From a virus: a DNA stretch of 64,000 bases. The translations under genes were made by a program, and so were the position numbers. The notes under the pieces are model-generated. The model was not told where the DNA came from and did not search any database. It saw only the letters and a list, made by a program, of their open reading frames with translations. This document shows positions 31,929-39,828 of this stretch, piece after piece (the first letter of the stretch is position 1; every line of letters starts with the position of its first letter). The stretch is from IMG/VR virus record IMGVR_UViG_3300003873_000003, positions 54,361-118,360 of that record. One strand, given 5' to 3'.

Positions 31929-32543
31929 ATGGCGTTTCTTTATCGAGACCTTTCCCTCTTTGAGTTTGATGAAGATGGGATGAAAGAGCTTATGACAAGA
32001 GCCTCCGAGCTGCTTGAAGCTGTTGGCACGGGGCTTGTGCTTGCAGGAGTTACTAGCGGGGACTACCAAGAGACTTGTACAGCGACACTTACTGACGGTT
32101 CTGCTGAACCTCACCACTTGGTATTCGAGCGTGACCTTAGCGGCTTGAAGTTTGATACTGTAGGCAAGCTCCGAGCTGTCCGTGAGGAGTTTTTGAACTA
32201 CTACAACGATGTGAATAACACAAAGAACTTGGATATGGTGTTGGCTTATATAAAAGAGCTGGAGGCAGCTATTGTGCGTCTGACTAAGTACATTCGCAAC
32301 CTGCACCAAGGCGCACCTATCCATGATTCGTTTGCCCTCAGCTTAGTCCCTGAGGGTGGTTTCGTCCACCGCAAGATTGTCTGCAAGATTACTTTTGTTG
32401 ATGTTCTTGTGTTCGAGTACACCTACTATCTTGATGACATTGTTATCGTTATGCGTATGTGGGGTGACTTAATCTCAATCAACGGCATCGTGTGTACGAA
32501 ACTCGGAGCTATAGCGACTATGAGGTCTATATGCAAAGCGTAA
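31929..32543 (+). CDS. Hypothetical virion-region protein, 204 aa
   Basis: MAFLYRDLSLFEFDEDG, with GGAGATT upstream. Helical N-terminus, then a mixed part; the C-terminus is beta-rich (VCKITFVDVLVFEYTYYLDDIVIVMRMW). It overlaps the next gene by 13 bases. Function unknown; the neighbours suggest neck or head completion. Confidence 0.65.
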   Translation: MAFLYRDLSLFEFDEDGMKELMTRASELLEAVGTGLVLAGVTSGDYQETCTATLTDGSAEPHHLVFERDLSGLKFDTVGKLRAVREEFLNYYNDVNNTKNLDMVLAYIKELEAAIVRLTKYIRNLHQGAPIHDSFALSLVPEGGFVHRKIVCKITFVDVLVFEYTYYLDDIVIVMRMWGDLISINGIVCTKLGAIATMRSICKA

Positions 32544-33628
32544 TACGTGGTACAAACACCCTTTTCTTCACACAGTTTTATGACAGTAACGGGGCTCCAC
32601 TAACCCCTGTAGCTGCACCTACGTTTACTATGTTTGATGCTACTGGCGCACCTGTAGCACAAGGCGTTGGGCAGCAAGATACCACTAACCCTGCTAGGTT
32701 TACAGCGGCGTTGACTGTACCTATCCAAGCACCACTCACGGTCGTTGGCTCTCCTTACAACATGATATGGTCTTTGCAGTCAACTACGGCTGCTGGGGTC
32801 GTTACGAACTACACCAACAAGGAAAGTTTCTACGTTGTTGACCCTGTAGCTCCTGTTGCTAACCCTGTGGTTGTTGGCAACGCTGCTGCTACTGTATCTG
32901 TTACGCTACCTGCCTTACCTAAAGGTAGTCCTGTGTACTCAGTCTATGCTGGGGATGTACTGGTTACAACTGGTACTGTGACGCTATCGGCAGGTGTATC
33001 AACACCCACTGGTGTGCAGTACACGGCTACCATAGCCGCAGGCGTGCTTGCTCCATCCGCACAGCCGTATACTGTGCTATGGAGTATCCCCGGGGACGTT
33101 AATACCTATACCAATATGGTTAGCGTTCTATCTGTGTCGCAGTTTGCGCTGCTTAATCAGTTGCGAGATTTCATTGATAAAGCTCGCTTACAGGATGGGC
33201 TTACAACACTGGATTACACGGATGACAACTTACACAACTACTTGAACCAAGGTCTCCAACTTCTTAATAGTTGGAATCCTCAAGTTACTGCATGGACTTA
33301 CGGTACGTTACCAACAACAATGACAATGCCTTTGCTGTTTGCTGCCGCTTACTGTGGCTTGTCTGCGCAATACCTAGCAGAAGGCGTATCAGCGTTTGAC
33401 TTTAGCGGTCAGCAAGTAACGCTTACTGTTAGCCGCATGGACTCTATTGATGGTGCTTTGAGCCGAATCTCTGAATGGTTGGATACTAATTTAGAGAAGC
33501 AAAAGCGTCTTGTTGTTCGTGGCGGTCCCGTACACTTAGGTATTCAGTTGAACCAGCACACGAACGCTATATCTCGGTCTGTACCTGTTTTCCGTGGGGG
33601 TGTAACCCCTATAAGCCGCCGTTGGTAA
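32531..33628 (+). CDS. Neck or head-tail connector protein with Ig-like repeats
   Basis: It starts at 32531 (MQSVIRGTNTLFF) after TGAGG, overlapping the previous gene by 13 bases; a GTG at 32492 has no ribosome site. The first 215 residues hold two beta-sandwich modules with PVANPVVVGNAAATVSVTLPA-type strands. The C-terminal 150 residues are helical (LRDFIDKARL, DDNLHNYLNQGLQLLNSW, FAAAYCGLSAQYLAEG), as in connector or neck proteins that sit under the portal. Family not named. Confidence 0.6.
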   Translation: MQSVIRGTNTLFFTQFYDSNGAPLTPVAAPTFTMFDATGAPVAQGVGQQDTTNPARFTAALTVPIQAPLTVVGSPYNMIWSLQSTTAAGVVTNYTNKESFYVVDPVAPVANPVVVGNAAATVSVTLPALPKGSPVYSVYAGDVLVTTGTVTLSAGVSTPTGVQYTATIAAGVLAPSAQPYTVLWSIPGDVNTYTNMVSVLSVSQFALLNQLRDFIDKARLQDGLTTLDYTDDNLHNYLNQGLQLLNSWNPQVTAWTYGTLPTTMTMPLLFAAAYCGLSAQYLAEGVSAFDFSGQQVTLTVSRMDSIDGALSRISEWLDTNLEKQKRLVVRGGPVHLGIQLNQHTNAISRSVPVFRGGVTPISRRW

Positions 33629-33631
33629 GTC

Positions 33632-33928
33632 ATGCGTAATCGAACTCGTAAGCCTGCAAAAGCTATCCGAGCCAAACGCACTTCAACGAACGTGAAGGCG
33701 GGAGCATTCGCTAACGAGAAAAAGCGTTCTAGGTATGGTGAAGATTGGTCTTCTAAGTGTAAAGCCAAGAAAGGCAAGTGTTCTGCTTGTGGTGCTGTAG
33801 GCAGGACGGAGAATCACCACATAGTACCTTTGTCTAGGGGTGGCTCTAACGCACCTATAAATCTGAAAGAACTGTGCCACAACTGCCATAGTAAGCAGCC
33901 TGGGCATCGCCACATAAAGAGGTGGTAA
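33632..33928 (+). CDS. HNH endonuclease
   Basis: A small metal-dependent nuclease. KCSACG, then ENHHIVPLSRGG, N..ELCHNCHS: the complete HNH motif with two Cys pairs. 98 aa with a very basic N-terminus. It is 3 bases after the connector gene and has a weak ribosome site. HNH proteins in virion blocks may assist packaging or may be stand-alone homing enzymes; no large insertion is evident around it. Confidence 0.85.
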   Translation: MRNRTRKPAKAIRAKRTSTNVKAGAFANEKKRSRYGEDWSSKCKAKKGKCSACGAVGRTENHHIVPLSRGGSNAPINLKELCHNCHSKQPGHRHIKRW

Positions 33929-33946
33929 AATAAAGGAGATGAAAAT

Positions 33947-34642
33947 ATGAAAGATAATGTTTACGAGGGTATTGCCTCCAAGTCTATCTTAAAGGTGGTC
34001 TCTAGCAAGATGTTGTCACCTACTTTAGCTCAAGTCACGTTTAACGTGTTCAGTGCTACTGATAAACAATCCATTCGTGCAGCCGTGGCGACTCACTTGA
34101 AGAACTTAGCCAAAGCAGTCGATGGTACTATGCGTGTTTATGACGATAAGGGTACTACTTGCGCCCGTGTTATCGTAGAATCCTCTGCTAAACGTATGTC
34201 GTTGCGTGATGCAGAAGGCATGACCGTTGTTAGTGCTAACGTTATGCGTGATAGTATGGATAACATCTGGAGTGTAGAAGGTAAGGGCGATTCAGCTACC
34301 ATTGTACAACAAGGCACAGAGGATTTAGAATCAATCTTGCGCCAGCGTCAACGTACTACCGCCGCCGTTATCGAACCTACCCCAGCCATAGGTGACTTCG
34401 CCAAAGTGTTTGACATTGAAAGCCGCTGCTTGCGTTATGGTTTCTTAACGTCTGATGGCGTTTTGGACATTAAGACCCACAAAGAAGTAGCGTGTACTGC
34501 TGACCAAGTTATTGCATATCAGACTGATATTGCCAAACTGCCTGTATCCTCCAAAGAACGCTTGAAAGAATACATCCGTGTTTTGTACGGTAAAAACACT
34601 AAGTTCTTTGAGCGTGTTATTGAGCAAATCGACTCACTGTAA
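33947..34642 (+). CDS. Hypothetical protein, 231 aa
   Basis: Unrecognised. MKDNVYEGIASKSILKVV, with AAAGGAG. The N-terminal 110 residues are mixed alpha/beta; a second domain (EPTPAIGDFAKVFDIESRCLRYGFLTSDG...) and a helical end follow. It lies in the virion block between the HNH gene and a zinc-chelating protein. A perfect hairpin follows its stop. Confidence 0.65.
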   Translation: MKDNVYEGIASKSILKVVSSKMLSPTLAQVTFNVFSATDKQSIRAAVATHLKNLAKAVDGTMRVYDDKGTTCARVIVESSAKRMSLRDAEGMTVVSANVMRDSMDNIWSVEGKGDSATIVQQGTEDLESILRQRQRTTAAVIEPTPAIGDFAKVFDIESRCLRYGFLTSDGVLDIKTHKEVACTADQVIAYQTDIAKLPVSSKERLKEYIRVLYGKNTKFFERVIEQIDSL

Positions 34643-34648
34643 TGCAGG

Positions 34649-34682
34649 GGTGTTGTGCTGCACACCCTGTTAGCACAACACC
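34649..34682 (+). other. Perfect 11-bp hairpin without T-run
   Basis: GGTGTTGTGCT (34649-34659) and AGCACAACACC (34672-34682) around 12 bases, with no T tract. It is one of several such hairpins between virion genes. Confidence 0.65.
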
Positions 34683-34724
34683 TTGCGTTGTTTAGCAGTG
34701 AGTAAGAAACCAAAGGAGGGTTGT

Positions 34725-35123
34725 ATGGACACTGCACACCCCAGAAATACTATCGGTGGCGTGCCTGTTGTTGAGACTACAGAGAGCGACTGTAACCAGT
34801 GTGCAGCACAGTGTTGTAAGTATGTCAGTTTCGAGGTTGATATGCTCGATAGGGACTACATACGCTACCTGTACTACCAAGGTGCAACCGTTATAGCTAC
34901 GACTGATAAAGATGCTTCCGTTATACTGCCTACGAAATGCGCTATGTTGGATGAGGCTACGAACCGTTGTATCGACTACGAGAACCGACCTAGTATTTGC
35001 AGGTCGCACACTTCACGCTCATGCGTGGATAATCCCCGTGAGACTGTTGACTATCGTTTAACAAGTTATGCGGAATATCTGAAATTTGTCGATTTATGCG
35101 AAGAACTTGCCCTTTTTTCTTAA
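34725..35123 (+). CDS. YkgJ-like CxxCxxxCC metal-binding protein
   Basis: The ATG at 34725 (MDTAHPRNT) has AAAGGAGG upstream. CNQCAAQCC near residues 25-33, CAMLDEATNRCIDYENRPSICR and a later SRSC match the YkgJ/UPF0153 zinc- or iron-chelating family, whose members modify or bind unknown targets. 132 aa is a normal length. Its presence in a phage virion block is unusual; it may act in protein modification or as an accessory gene. Confidence 0.75.
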   Translation: MDTAHPRNTIGGVPVVETTESDCNQCAAQCCKYVSFEVDMLDRDYIRYLYYQGATVIATTDKDASVILPTKCAMLDEATNRCIDYENRPSICRSHTSRSCVDNPRETVDYRLTSYAEYLKFVDLCEELALFS

Positions 35124-35251
35124 AAAACTTGCATCATAGTGTTGACTTAACGAAAAAAGAGCGTAGCTTTTGTGTTAATTGATAGACGTGGCAAAAGCCA
35201 CAAAATCAAGAAAAAACATGTCCCAGTGACATATAAAAGAGGAACTACCCA

Positions 35252-36082
35252 ATGACTAAAACAGAATTGTACGAAAAGGGCTTTATGTATCAAGAGGGCG
35301 ACCGTGTGTTGGTAAACTGCAAAACTGCCGCTGCGCCTCGCTACTTCCTAGGTGTTGTCAGCAATCAGTATGGCAAGAAAGTTATGGTTAACTTTGATGA
35401 CGGTGACCGCCGTGGTTTCTTGTTCGACCCTAAAGGTAAAGCGGGCATTATCGGTATCGCAAAAGGTACTAAAGCTAACCCTGATGAAGTTCCTGCTGAA
35501 AACGTAGCTAAGAGCCTTCGCAAGCTATCCGCTACTTTCTGGGCTCGCCGTGAAAAAGCCTGTGCCGCTGCCGAAGCTGCTGCAAAGGAAGAAGCACCTG
35601 CCAAGAAGAAAGCACCTGCCAAGAAAACTGCGGCTAAGAAAGCACCTGCCAAGAAAGCTCCAGCTAAATCTGCTACCAAGAAAACTGCTGCTAAGAAAGC
35701 ACCTGCCAAGAAAGCTCCAGCTAAATCTGCTGCTAAGAAAGCACCTGCAAAAAAGGCTGCCGCTAAGAAAACTACTGCAAAGAAAGCCCCAGCTAAGAAA
35801 GAAACTGCTGCTGCTTCCTCTGATGTGTTCGGTCGTTTGAATAAGTTGTTATCTTCTAAGGCTGTGTTGGAACCTTCTGTTACAGATGAGCAAGCTGAAT
35901 CTTTTGCTTCACTGCGGGCGCGTGTGGAAAAGTACCAAAGCGGAAAAGTTACATCAGCCGCAACGAACCGCATGGTGCGTGCATTAGGTACATTCATTAA
36001 GTCATTCGAGGTGGACTCAACAAAGACAAAACGTATGTTAGCCGTTGTTTCCAGTACAAAAGAAGCTTTGGAAGCAAGCTGA
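35252..36082 (+). CDS. SH3/Tudor-like protein with histone-H1-like tail
   Basis: Residues about 13-70 form a small beta module (EGDRVLVN...PRYFLGVV...GKKVMVNFDDGDRRGF...GIIGIA) that recurs in the proteins at 36.2 and 38.2 kb. Residues about 112-186 are almost only Lys, Ala and Pro in AKKAPAKK repeats, like the tail of histone H1 or bacterial AlgP/Hc-type proteins, and should bind DNA. A helical C-terminal domain of about 85 residues follows. In gene order it lies where T4 has its prohead core genes 67/68, before the protease. I infer a DNA-binding internal head or core protein. The 128 bases upstream contain no clear promoter. Confidence 0.7.
   Translation: MTKTELYEKGFMYQEGDRVLVNCKTAAAPRYFLGVVSNQYGKKVMVNFDDGDRRGFLFDPKGKAGIIGIAKGTKANPDEVPAENVAKSLRKLSATFWARREKACAAAEAAAKEEAPAKKKAPAKKTAAKKAPAKKAPAKSATKKTAAKKAPAKKAPAKSAAKKAPAKKAAAKKTTAKKAPAKKETAAASSDVFGRLNKLLSSKAVLEPSVTDEQAESFASLRARVEKYQSGKVTSAATNRMVRALGTFIKSFEVDSTKTKRMLAVVSSTKEALEAS
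35633..35746 (+). repeat. 57-bp tandem repeat in the H1-like tail
   Basis: Copies start at 35633 and 35690; the first 42 bases are identical. It encodes AKKAPAKKAPAKSA. The tail grows or shrinks by slippage. Confidence 0.85.
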
Positions 36083-36118
36083 TACGAATAACGCCAGTAT
36101 GATAATGGCGGATGTTGG

Positions 36119-36146
36119 AATAGGGACTCCTAACCGAGTCCCTATT
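36119..36146 (+). other. Perfect 11-bp hairpin without T-run
   Basis: AATAGGGACTC and GAGTCCCTATT around six bases, ending 6 bases before the ribosome site of the gene at 36164. Confidence 0.65.
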
Positions 36147-36163
36147 ACTATGGAGGGTACTGT

Positions 36164-37375
36164 ATGAGAACATTGTATGCTGCTGCACCCGCCCCTAAGA
36201 TTGCTTATCAGGTGGGCGACCGTGTTGTAGTGAATAAAGGTACTGGTGATAAACCTGCATTTTATACTGGCGTTCTGACACGAAAGCTGGGAACTAAATT
36301 TGATGTAGAGATGGATATGGATGGCGAAGTGCTGCGTCTGCCAAACAACGGCTCTAAAGTCGGCTTGGTTGGCATATCCTACTCTGATACTGGGTTCAAT
36401 AGGCAGCTCACTAAACGAGATGCAAATGTTGTTCGTGACCCTAAGTACGGTAAGCGTGCTTCTGAACGAACACATAAAATTTCCGTGAAACAGAAACCCC
36501 CTGTAAAAAGTAAAGGTGCTAAGTCTAGAGGTAAAGCACTTAGAAAACCACAAGTGCCTACTATGGGAACAAAAGAAGGTCTTGCCTTTGTACAAGGTCT
36601 TGCTCGTAGCATCGTCTATGACGGTGTTGCTAAGGACGATGTTTTACGCAGCAATGAGGATGTGTTTTCCGCTAACCCCGAGTTCTACAGGACTTTGGAC
36701 AGTTGGGTAAACGTGTTAAGCCGTGAGAAAGAAGCACAAGCGAACAACCATTTTGGTCGTGGTGGTGACCATAAAACTCGTAAAGAGCGTGGTGAAGTGC
36801 CTGATACCAACAAATCACCTTCTTCTCGTAAGAAGCGTGCGGATAGTTCGGAGAAGCTATCTGCTAAGGATTTTGCCAAGGCTACACGAGCTTTGGGTAA
36901 GAAGGGACTTGCTGTGGCAGAGGTGAAAACTTCATCGACTGTGCGTGATATTATGGAAGCTATTGAGCTGGAGTATCCTAAGACATTCAAAGCCAACCCT
37001 AAACTAAGGGATAGTGTGCGTCTGCACATAAAGAAAGGCTTGGACTCTGTTAAGGATAGCCGTAGTGATAAAGATAGCTTCATTGATAGACTATCAACTG
37101 ATATAGCGTTCAACGGTAAATCTTTGGATTCTATGCTAGAGTTGTATGCACCGAGGTTCGATGCTGACCCTGATTTGATACATCAGCTTGAAGTGGCTAT
37201 TCGTGATAAGCAATCTTCTGGGGAACTATCTGAGGGTTTGACACCTGACGACATCTTCTCGGAAGACACTAGCGAGTTTGATGCACCTCCAGAAGATGTA
37301 TTCGACTACTTGGATGAGTTCAGCTCTCCTACTTCTTTCGACTTGGGGGATAACTTCGATGACTTCTACAGGTAG
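36164..37375 (+). CDS. SH3/Tudor-like protein with helical repeats, 403 aa
   Basis: Residues about 13-70 repeat the SH3/Tudor-like module (VGDRVVVN...KPAFYTGVL...VGLVGISY). A basic linker follows, then three related helical units of about 35 residues (DVFSANPEFYRTLDSWVNVL; KTFKANPKLRDSVRLHIKKG; PRFDADPDLIHQLEVAI), sharing F.A[ND]P.L/F...L. The C-terminus is acidic and aromatic. It overlaps the protease gene by 17 bases. Its place before the protease fits a prohead core protein that may be cut during maturation; this is inference. Confidence 0.7.
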   Translation: MRTLYAAAPAPKIAYQVGDRVVVNKGTGDKPAFYTGVLTRKLGTKFDVEMDMDGEVLRLPNNGSKVGLVGISYSDTGFNRQLTKRDANVVRDPKYGKRASERTHKISVKQKPPVKSKGAKSRGKALRKPQVPTMGTKEGLAFVQGLARSIVYDGVAKDDVLRSNEDVFSANPEFYRTLDSWVNVLSREKEAQANNHFGRGGDHKTRKERGEVPDTNKSPSSRKKRADSSEKLSAKDFAKATRALGKKGLAVAEVKTSSTVRDIMEAIELEYPKTFKANPKLRDSVRLHIKKGLDSVKDSRSDKDSFIDRLSTDIAFNGKSLDSMLELYAPRFDADPDLIHQLEVAIRDKQSSGELSEGLTPDDIFSEDTSEFDAPPEDVFDYLDEFSSPTSFDLGDNFDDFYR

Positions 37376-38072
37376 AATGCGTGTTTACAGTAATGCTGTT
37401 GGTGGGACTCCAATAGAGTCTTTCTCTCGTAACAAGGTGACAGCTTCCGCCTCGCAAGCATTGCAGACAAAGGCGTGGTTGCCGTTCGCCTCTGAACCGT
37501 ACCACATAAGCCCCAATATCGAGGATTATGTGGTAACACCTGTTACGATTTTCCCTGCCGAACTTCCTAACCGCAACGGTGTTGGTTTCTCTTACGAGGA
37601 ACTGACTAAGTTCAATCCTAACTTGGGGCAAATTGCCTACAAGACATGGATTGGGAAACCCTTGTTCTCGGAGCATGATAACGAGGACATCGTTCGAGCT
37701 AAGGGTGTAATCTTGGATAGTGTGATGACATGTGTTGGCAAGAACAAGACATGGGTCGTTACATTGTTGTCTGCGTGGGATAGGACAAAAGACCCCGTGC
37801 TTGTAAACGACATCCTAACCCGACCTGACAGTGCTTACAGTATGGGTTCTTATACCTCTGACTTGTCTTGCAGTTACTGTGGGGCTACAGTTAAAGGTGA
37901 TGGAGGCTGTAGCCACATTGACGCTAAGAAACCGCAAATGAAGATAATTGACGGTAAGCTTGTGTACCTGATGGCTGTAGGCGTTGAAGGGTTTGAGTTA
38001 TCTAAGGTAGCTACCCCTGCATTCGTTGACGCTGTTACACCGCAAAACCTTGCTATCAAGCTGTGGGACTAG
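37359..38072 (+). CDS. Prohead maturation protease
   Basis: Cleaves scaffold and core proteins during head maturation, in the role of T4 gp21. Seen: a beta-rich fold with WIGKPLFSEHDNED (catalytic-type His), GVILDSVMT, TRPDSAYSMGSYTSD (candidate nucleophile Ser) and VSKV-like ELSKVATPAFVDA at the end, as in herpesvirus-type (S77/S78-like) phage proteases. It also has CSYCG...CSH, a probable zinc site inside the catalytic region. The ATG at 37359 (MTSTGRMRV) has GGGGGA upstream; an ATG at 37377 is an alternative. 237 aa. Confidence 0.8.
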   Translation: MTSTGRMRVYSNAVGGTPIESFSRNKVTASASQALQTKAWLPFASEPYHISPNIEDYVVTPVTIFPAELPNRNGVGFSYEELTKFNPNLGQIAYKTWIGKPLFSEHDNEDIVRAKGVILDSVMTCVGKNKTWVVTLLSAWDRTKDPVLVNDILTRPDSAYSMGSYTSDLSCSYCGATVKGDGGCSHIDAKKPQMKIIDGKLVYLMAVGVEGFELSKVATPAFVDAVTPQNLAIKLWD

Positions 38073-38207
38073 GCTGATACAGAAACGATTTATATACGAT
38101 ACTTCCAATAGCTTCGGCTTCAAATCCTGTAACAAGGCTTTGTCGCACTCTAATTCGATACAACCCGTAAAGATGAATAAACGGGACGTTATATAAGGAG
38201 ATTTAAT

Positions 38208-39743
38208 ATGTTGAATATTATTGCACGCTTGGAAGCTATTGAAGCTACCCTAGCAGGTAACATGCCTAAGTTCAAACTCAGAGACCGTGTTGTCGTAAAT
38301 ATGGGGGAATCCTTCGAGAAACCTCGCTACATGTTGGCTACTATCACTGCCTTAGCCCCTTCTCAGGAGGCTTTTAAGGTTACATTGGATAGCGGCGAAA
38401 AAGACATCGTTGTAAAATATGCTCATGAGAACCGCAGGGATGCGTTGTCTGATATGCCTATGTTCATCGGTATGGCTGCTGCTGAATATGCTGGCAGCAA
38501 GCAAAAGAAAGCTGTTCATCGTAAGGCACCTATTCGTAAACACTTGATTCACAACTACGTTAATGGCGTGCCTTTGGACTCCAAATCTGGTAAGGGTGTA
38601 CCTGCTTGGGGTAGCATCCCTGTTAAACGTGCTGGTGATTCTGCTGAAGACACATCAACTCGTTCTCGTTCTTCCTCCCCAGCTAAGACTCGTCCTAGTG
38701 GATTGGCTTTGCGTTCTCGTGTTTTGGTTGACTACCATGCACATTCAGAAGACGAAGGGGCTCACCCTGAATTGATGTTGGGTACTATTGTCGGGTTCCG
38801 CAACGGCATGGCTACTGTGAGCTTCGATTATGACCCTACTGAAAAACGCAAGTATAAAGAAGAAATCAGTGTTGATTCAGGTATCTTGGCTGTCTTGCCT
38901 GACGATACTGAAATTGACGACCGTATCCTTACTCGTTCCCAAGCTCGTGCTTATTCTAAGGGCGTTGAATTACCTGCTGCACCTGCTCGTGATGACTCAT
39001 TTGAACCCGACCCTGAAATCAAACGTGGTGAGATTGTCGTAGGTAACTACACCGCCAACATGAAGGTTGAAGGCAAGCCTTACGGTGACCGTTACTACTT
39101 AGGTAAGGTTATTAAAGTAAGCTTGGGTCGTGCTTATGTTCAATACAATGATGGAAGCCGTGGTAACTACCCAGCTAAGTTCTCTCAAAAGGGTATTGTC
39201 GGTATTGTAACTAAAGGTGCGGATGCTGAAACACGCAAGACAAGTATCGCCCCTAACAAACTTGACACTTACTTGGATGATGAGTTCTTGTTTGACTTAG
39301 GTAAATACCACATGCTATCTAAGGGTGATGTTTCCTCTCATTACACAGGTGAGCATAACGGTAAGAGTCCTTGGGCTCCTGGAGGCGCACGCCGACCTGC
39401 AACACGTAAGCCTGCTGCTGAAAAACCTGCAACACGCCGCCGTAAAGCAGCACCTAAGCCTAAGCCTAAGACAATCGCCGACATTGAAACTAAAGCTAAG
39501 TATAAGGCTAAAGACCGCATCGTAGCAGAGTTCCCAGATGAAGACGGCAACGTTATGTACTACTTGGGTGTTGTAACACGGGCTTCTGGGGATACAGTAA
39601 ATGCTGTCTTCGATGACACCGACAAGTATACTTTCCCTAACGAAACTGTTAGCCCTGGGGAGTTTGGTATCTTGGGATTATCTACTCATGAAGAACACCA
39701 CGATGAGCCTATCTCTAAAGATGACATCGGTGATTTCATCTAA
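38208..39743 (+). CDS. Four-copy SH3/Tudor-like module protein, 511 aa
   Basis: It holds four copies of the module seen once each in the proteins at 35.3 and 36.2 kb: residues about 22-90 (LRDRVVVN...PRYMLATI), 165-235 (LRSRVLVDY...LMLGTI), 270-335 (RGEIVVGNY...RYYLGKV...GIVGI) and 425-490 (AKDRIVAEF...YYLGVV...GILGL). Linkers are rich in Ser, Arg, Lys and Pro (RPATRKPAAEKPATRRRKAAPKPKPK near 390-420), again H1-like. It lies between protease and scaffold. I infer a multivalent core or internal protein that organises DNA or the scaffold; no known family is recognised. Confidence 0.7.
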   Translation: MLNIIARLEAIEATLAGNMPKFKLRDRVVVNMGESFEKPRYMLATITALAPSQEAFKVTLDSGEKDIVVKYAHENRRDALSDMPMFIGMAAAEYAGSKQKKAVHRKAPIRKHLIHNYVNGVPLDSKSGKGVPAWGSIPVKRAGDSAEDTSTRSRSSSPAKTRPSGLALRSRVLVDYHAHSEDEGAHPELMLGTIVGFRNGMATVSFDYDPTEKRKYKEEISVDSGILAVLPDDTEIDDRILTRSQARAYSKGVELPAAPARDDSFEPDPEIKRGEIVVGNYTANMKVEGKPYGDRYYLGKVIKVSLGRAYVQYNDGSRGNYPAKFSQKGIVGIVTKGADAETRKTSIAPNKLDTYLDDEFLFDLGKYHMLSKGDVSSHYTGEHNGKSPWAPGGARRPATRKPAAEKPATRRRKAAPKPKPKTIADIETKAKYKAKDRIVAEFPDEDGNVMYYLGVVTRASGDTVNAVFDDTDKYTFPNETVSPGEFGILGLSTHEEHHDEPISKDDIGDFI

Positions 39744-39783
39744 CCAAAGATTTACGGGTAACCCCGTTAACTAGACTTATGAT

Positions 39784-39810
39784 GCGCATGAGTTGGTATG
39801 ACTCATGCGC
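39784..39810 (+). other. Perfect 10-bp hairpin next to ribosome site
   Basis: GCGCATGAGT and ACTCATGCGC around seven bases; the AAGGAG of the scaffold gene starts 3 bases later. There is no T tract. Confidence 0.7.
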
Positions 39811-39828
39811 ACGAAAGGAGACCCTATC

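Noticed and set aside
33632-33928. HNH gene as part of an intron or intein
   Set aside because: The flanking genes appear complete and no split coding sequence or intein ends are visible.
35365-35997. Minus-strand open frame opposite the H1-like tail
   Set aside because: It results from the Ala/Lys/Pro repeat codons; no ribosome site and opposite to a well-supported gene.
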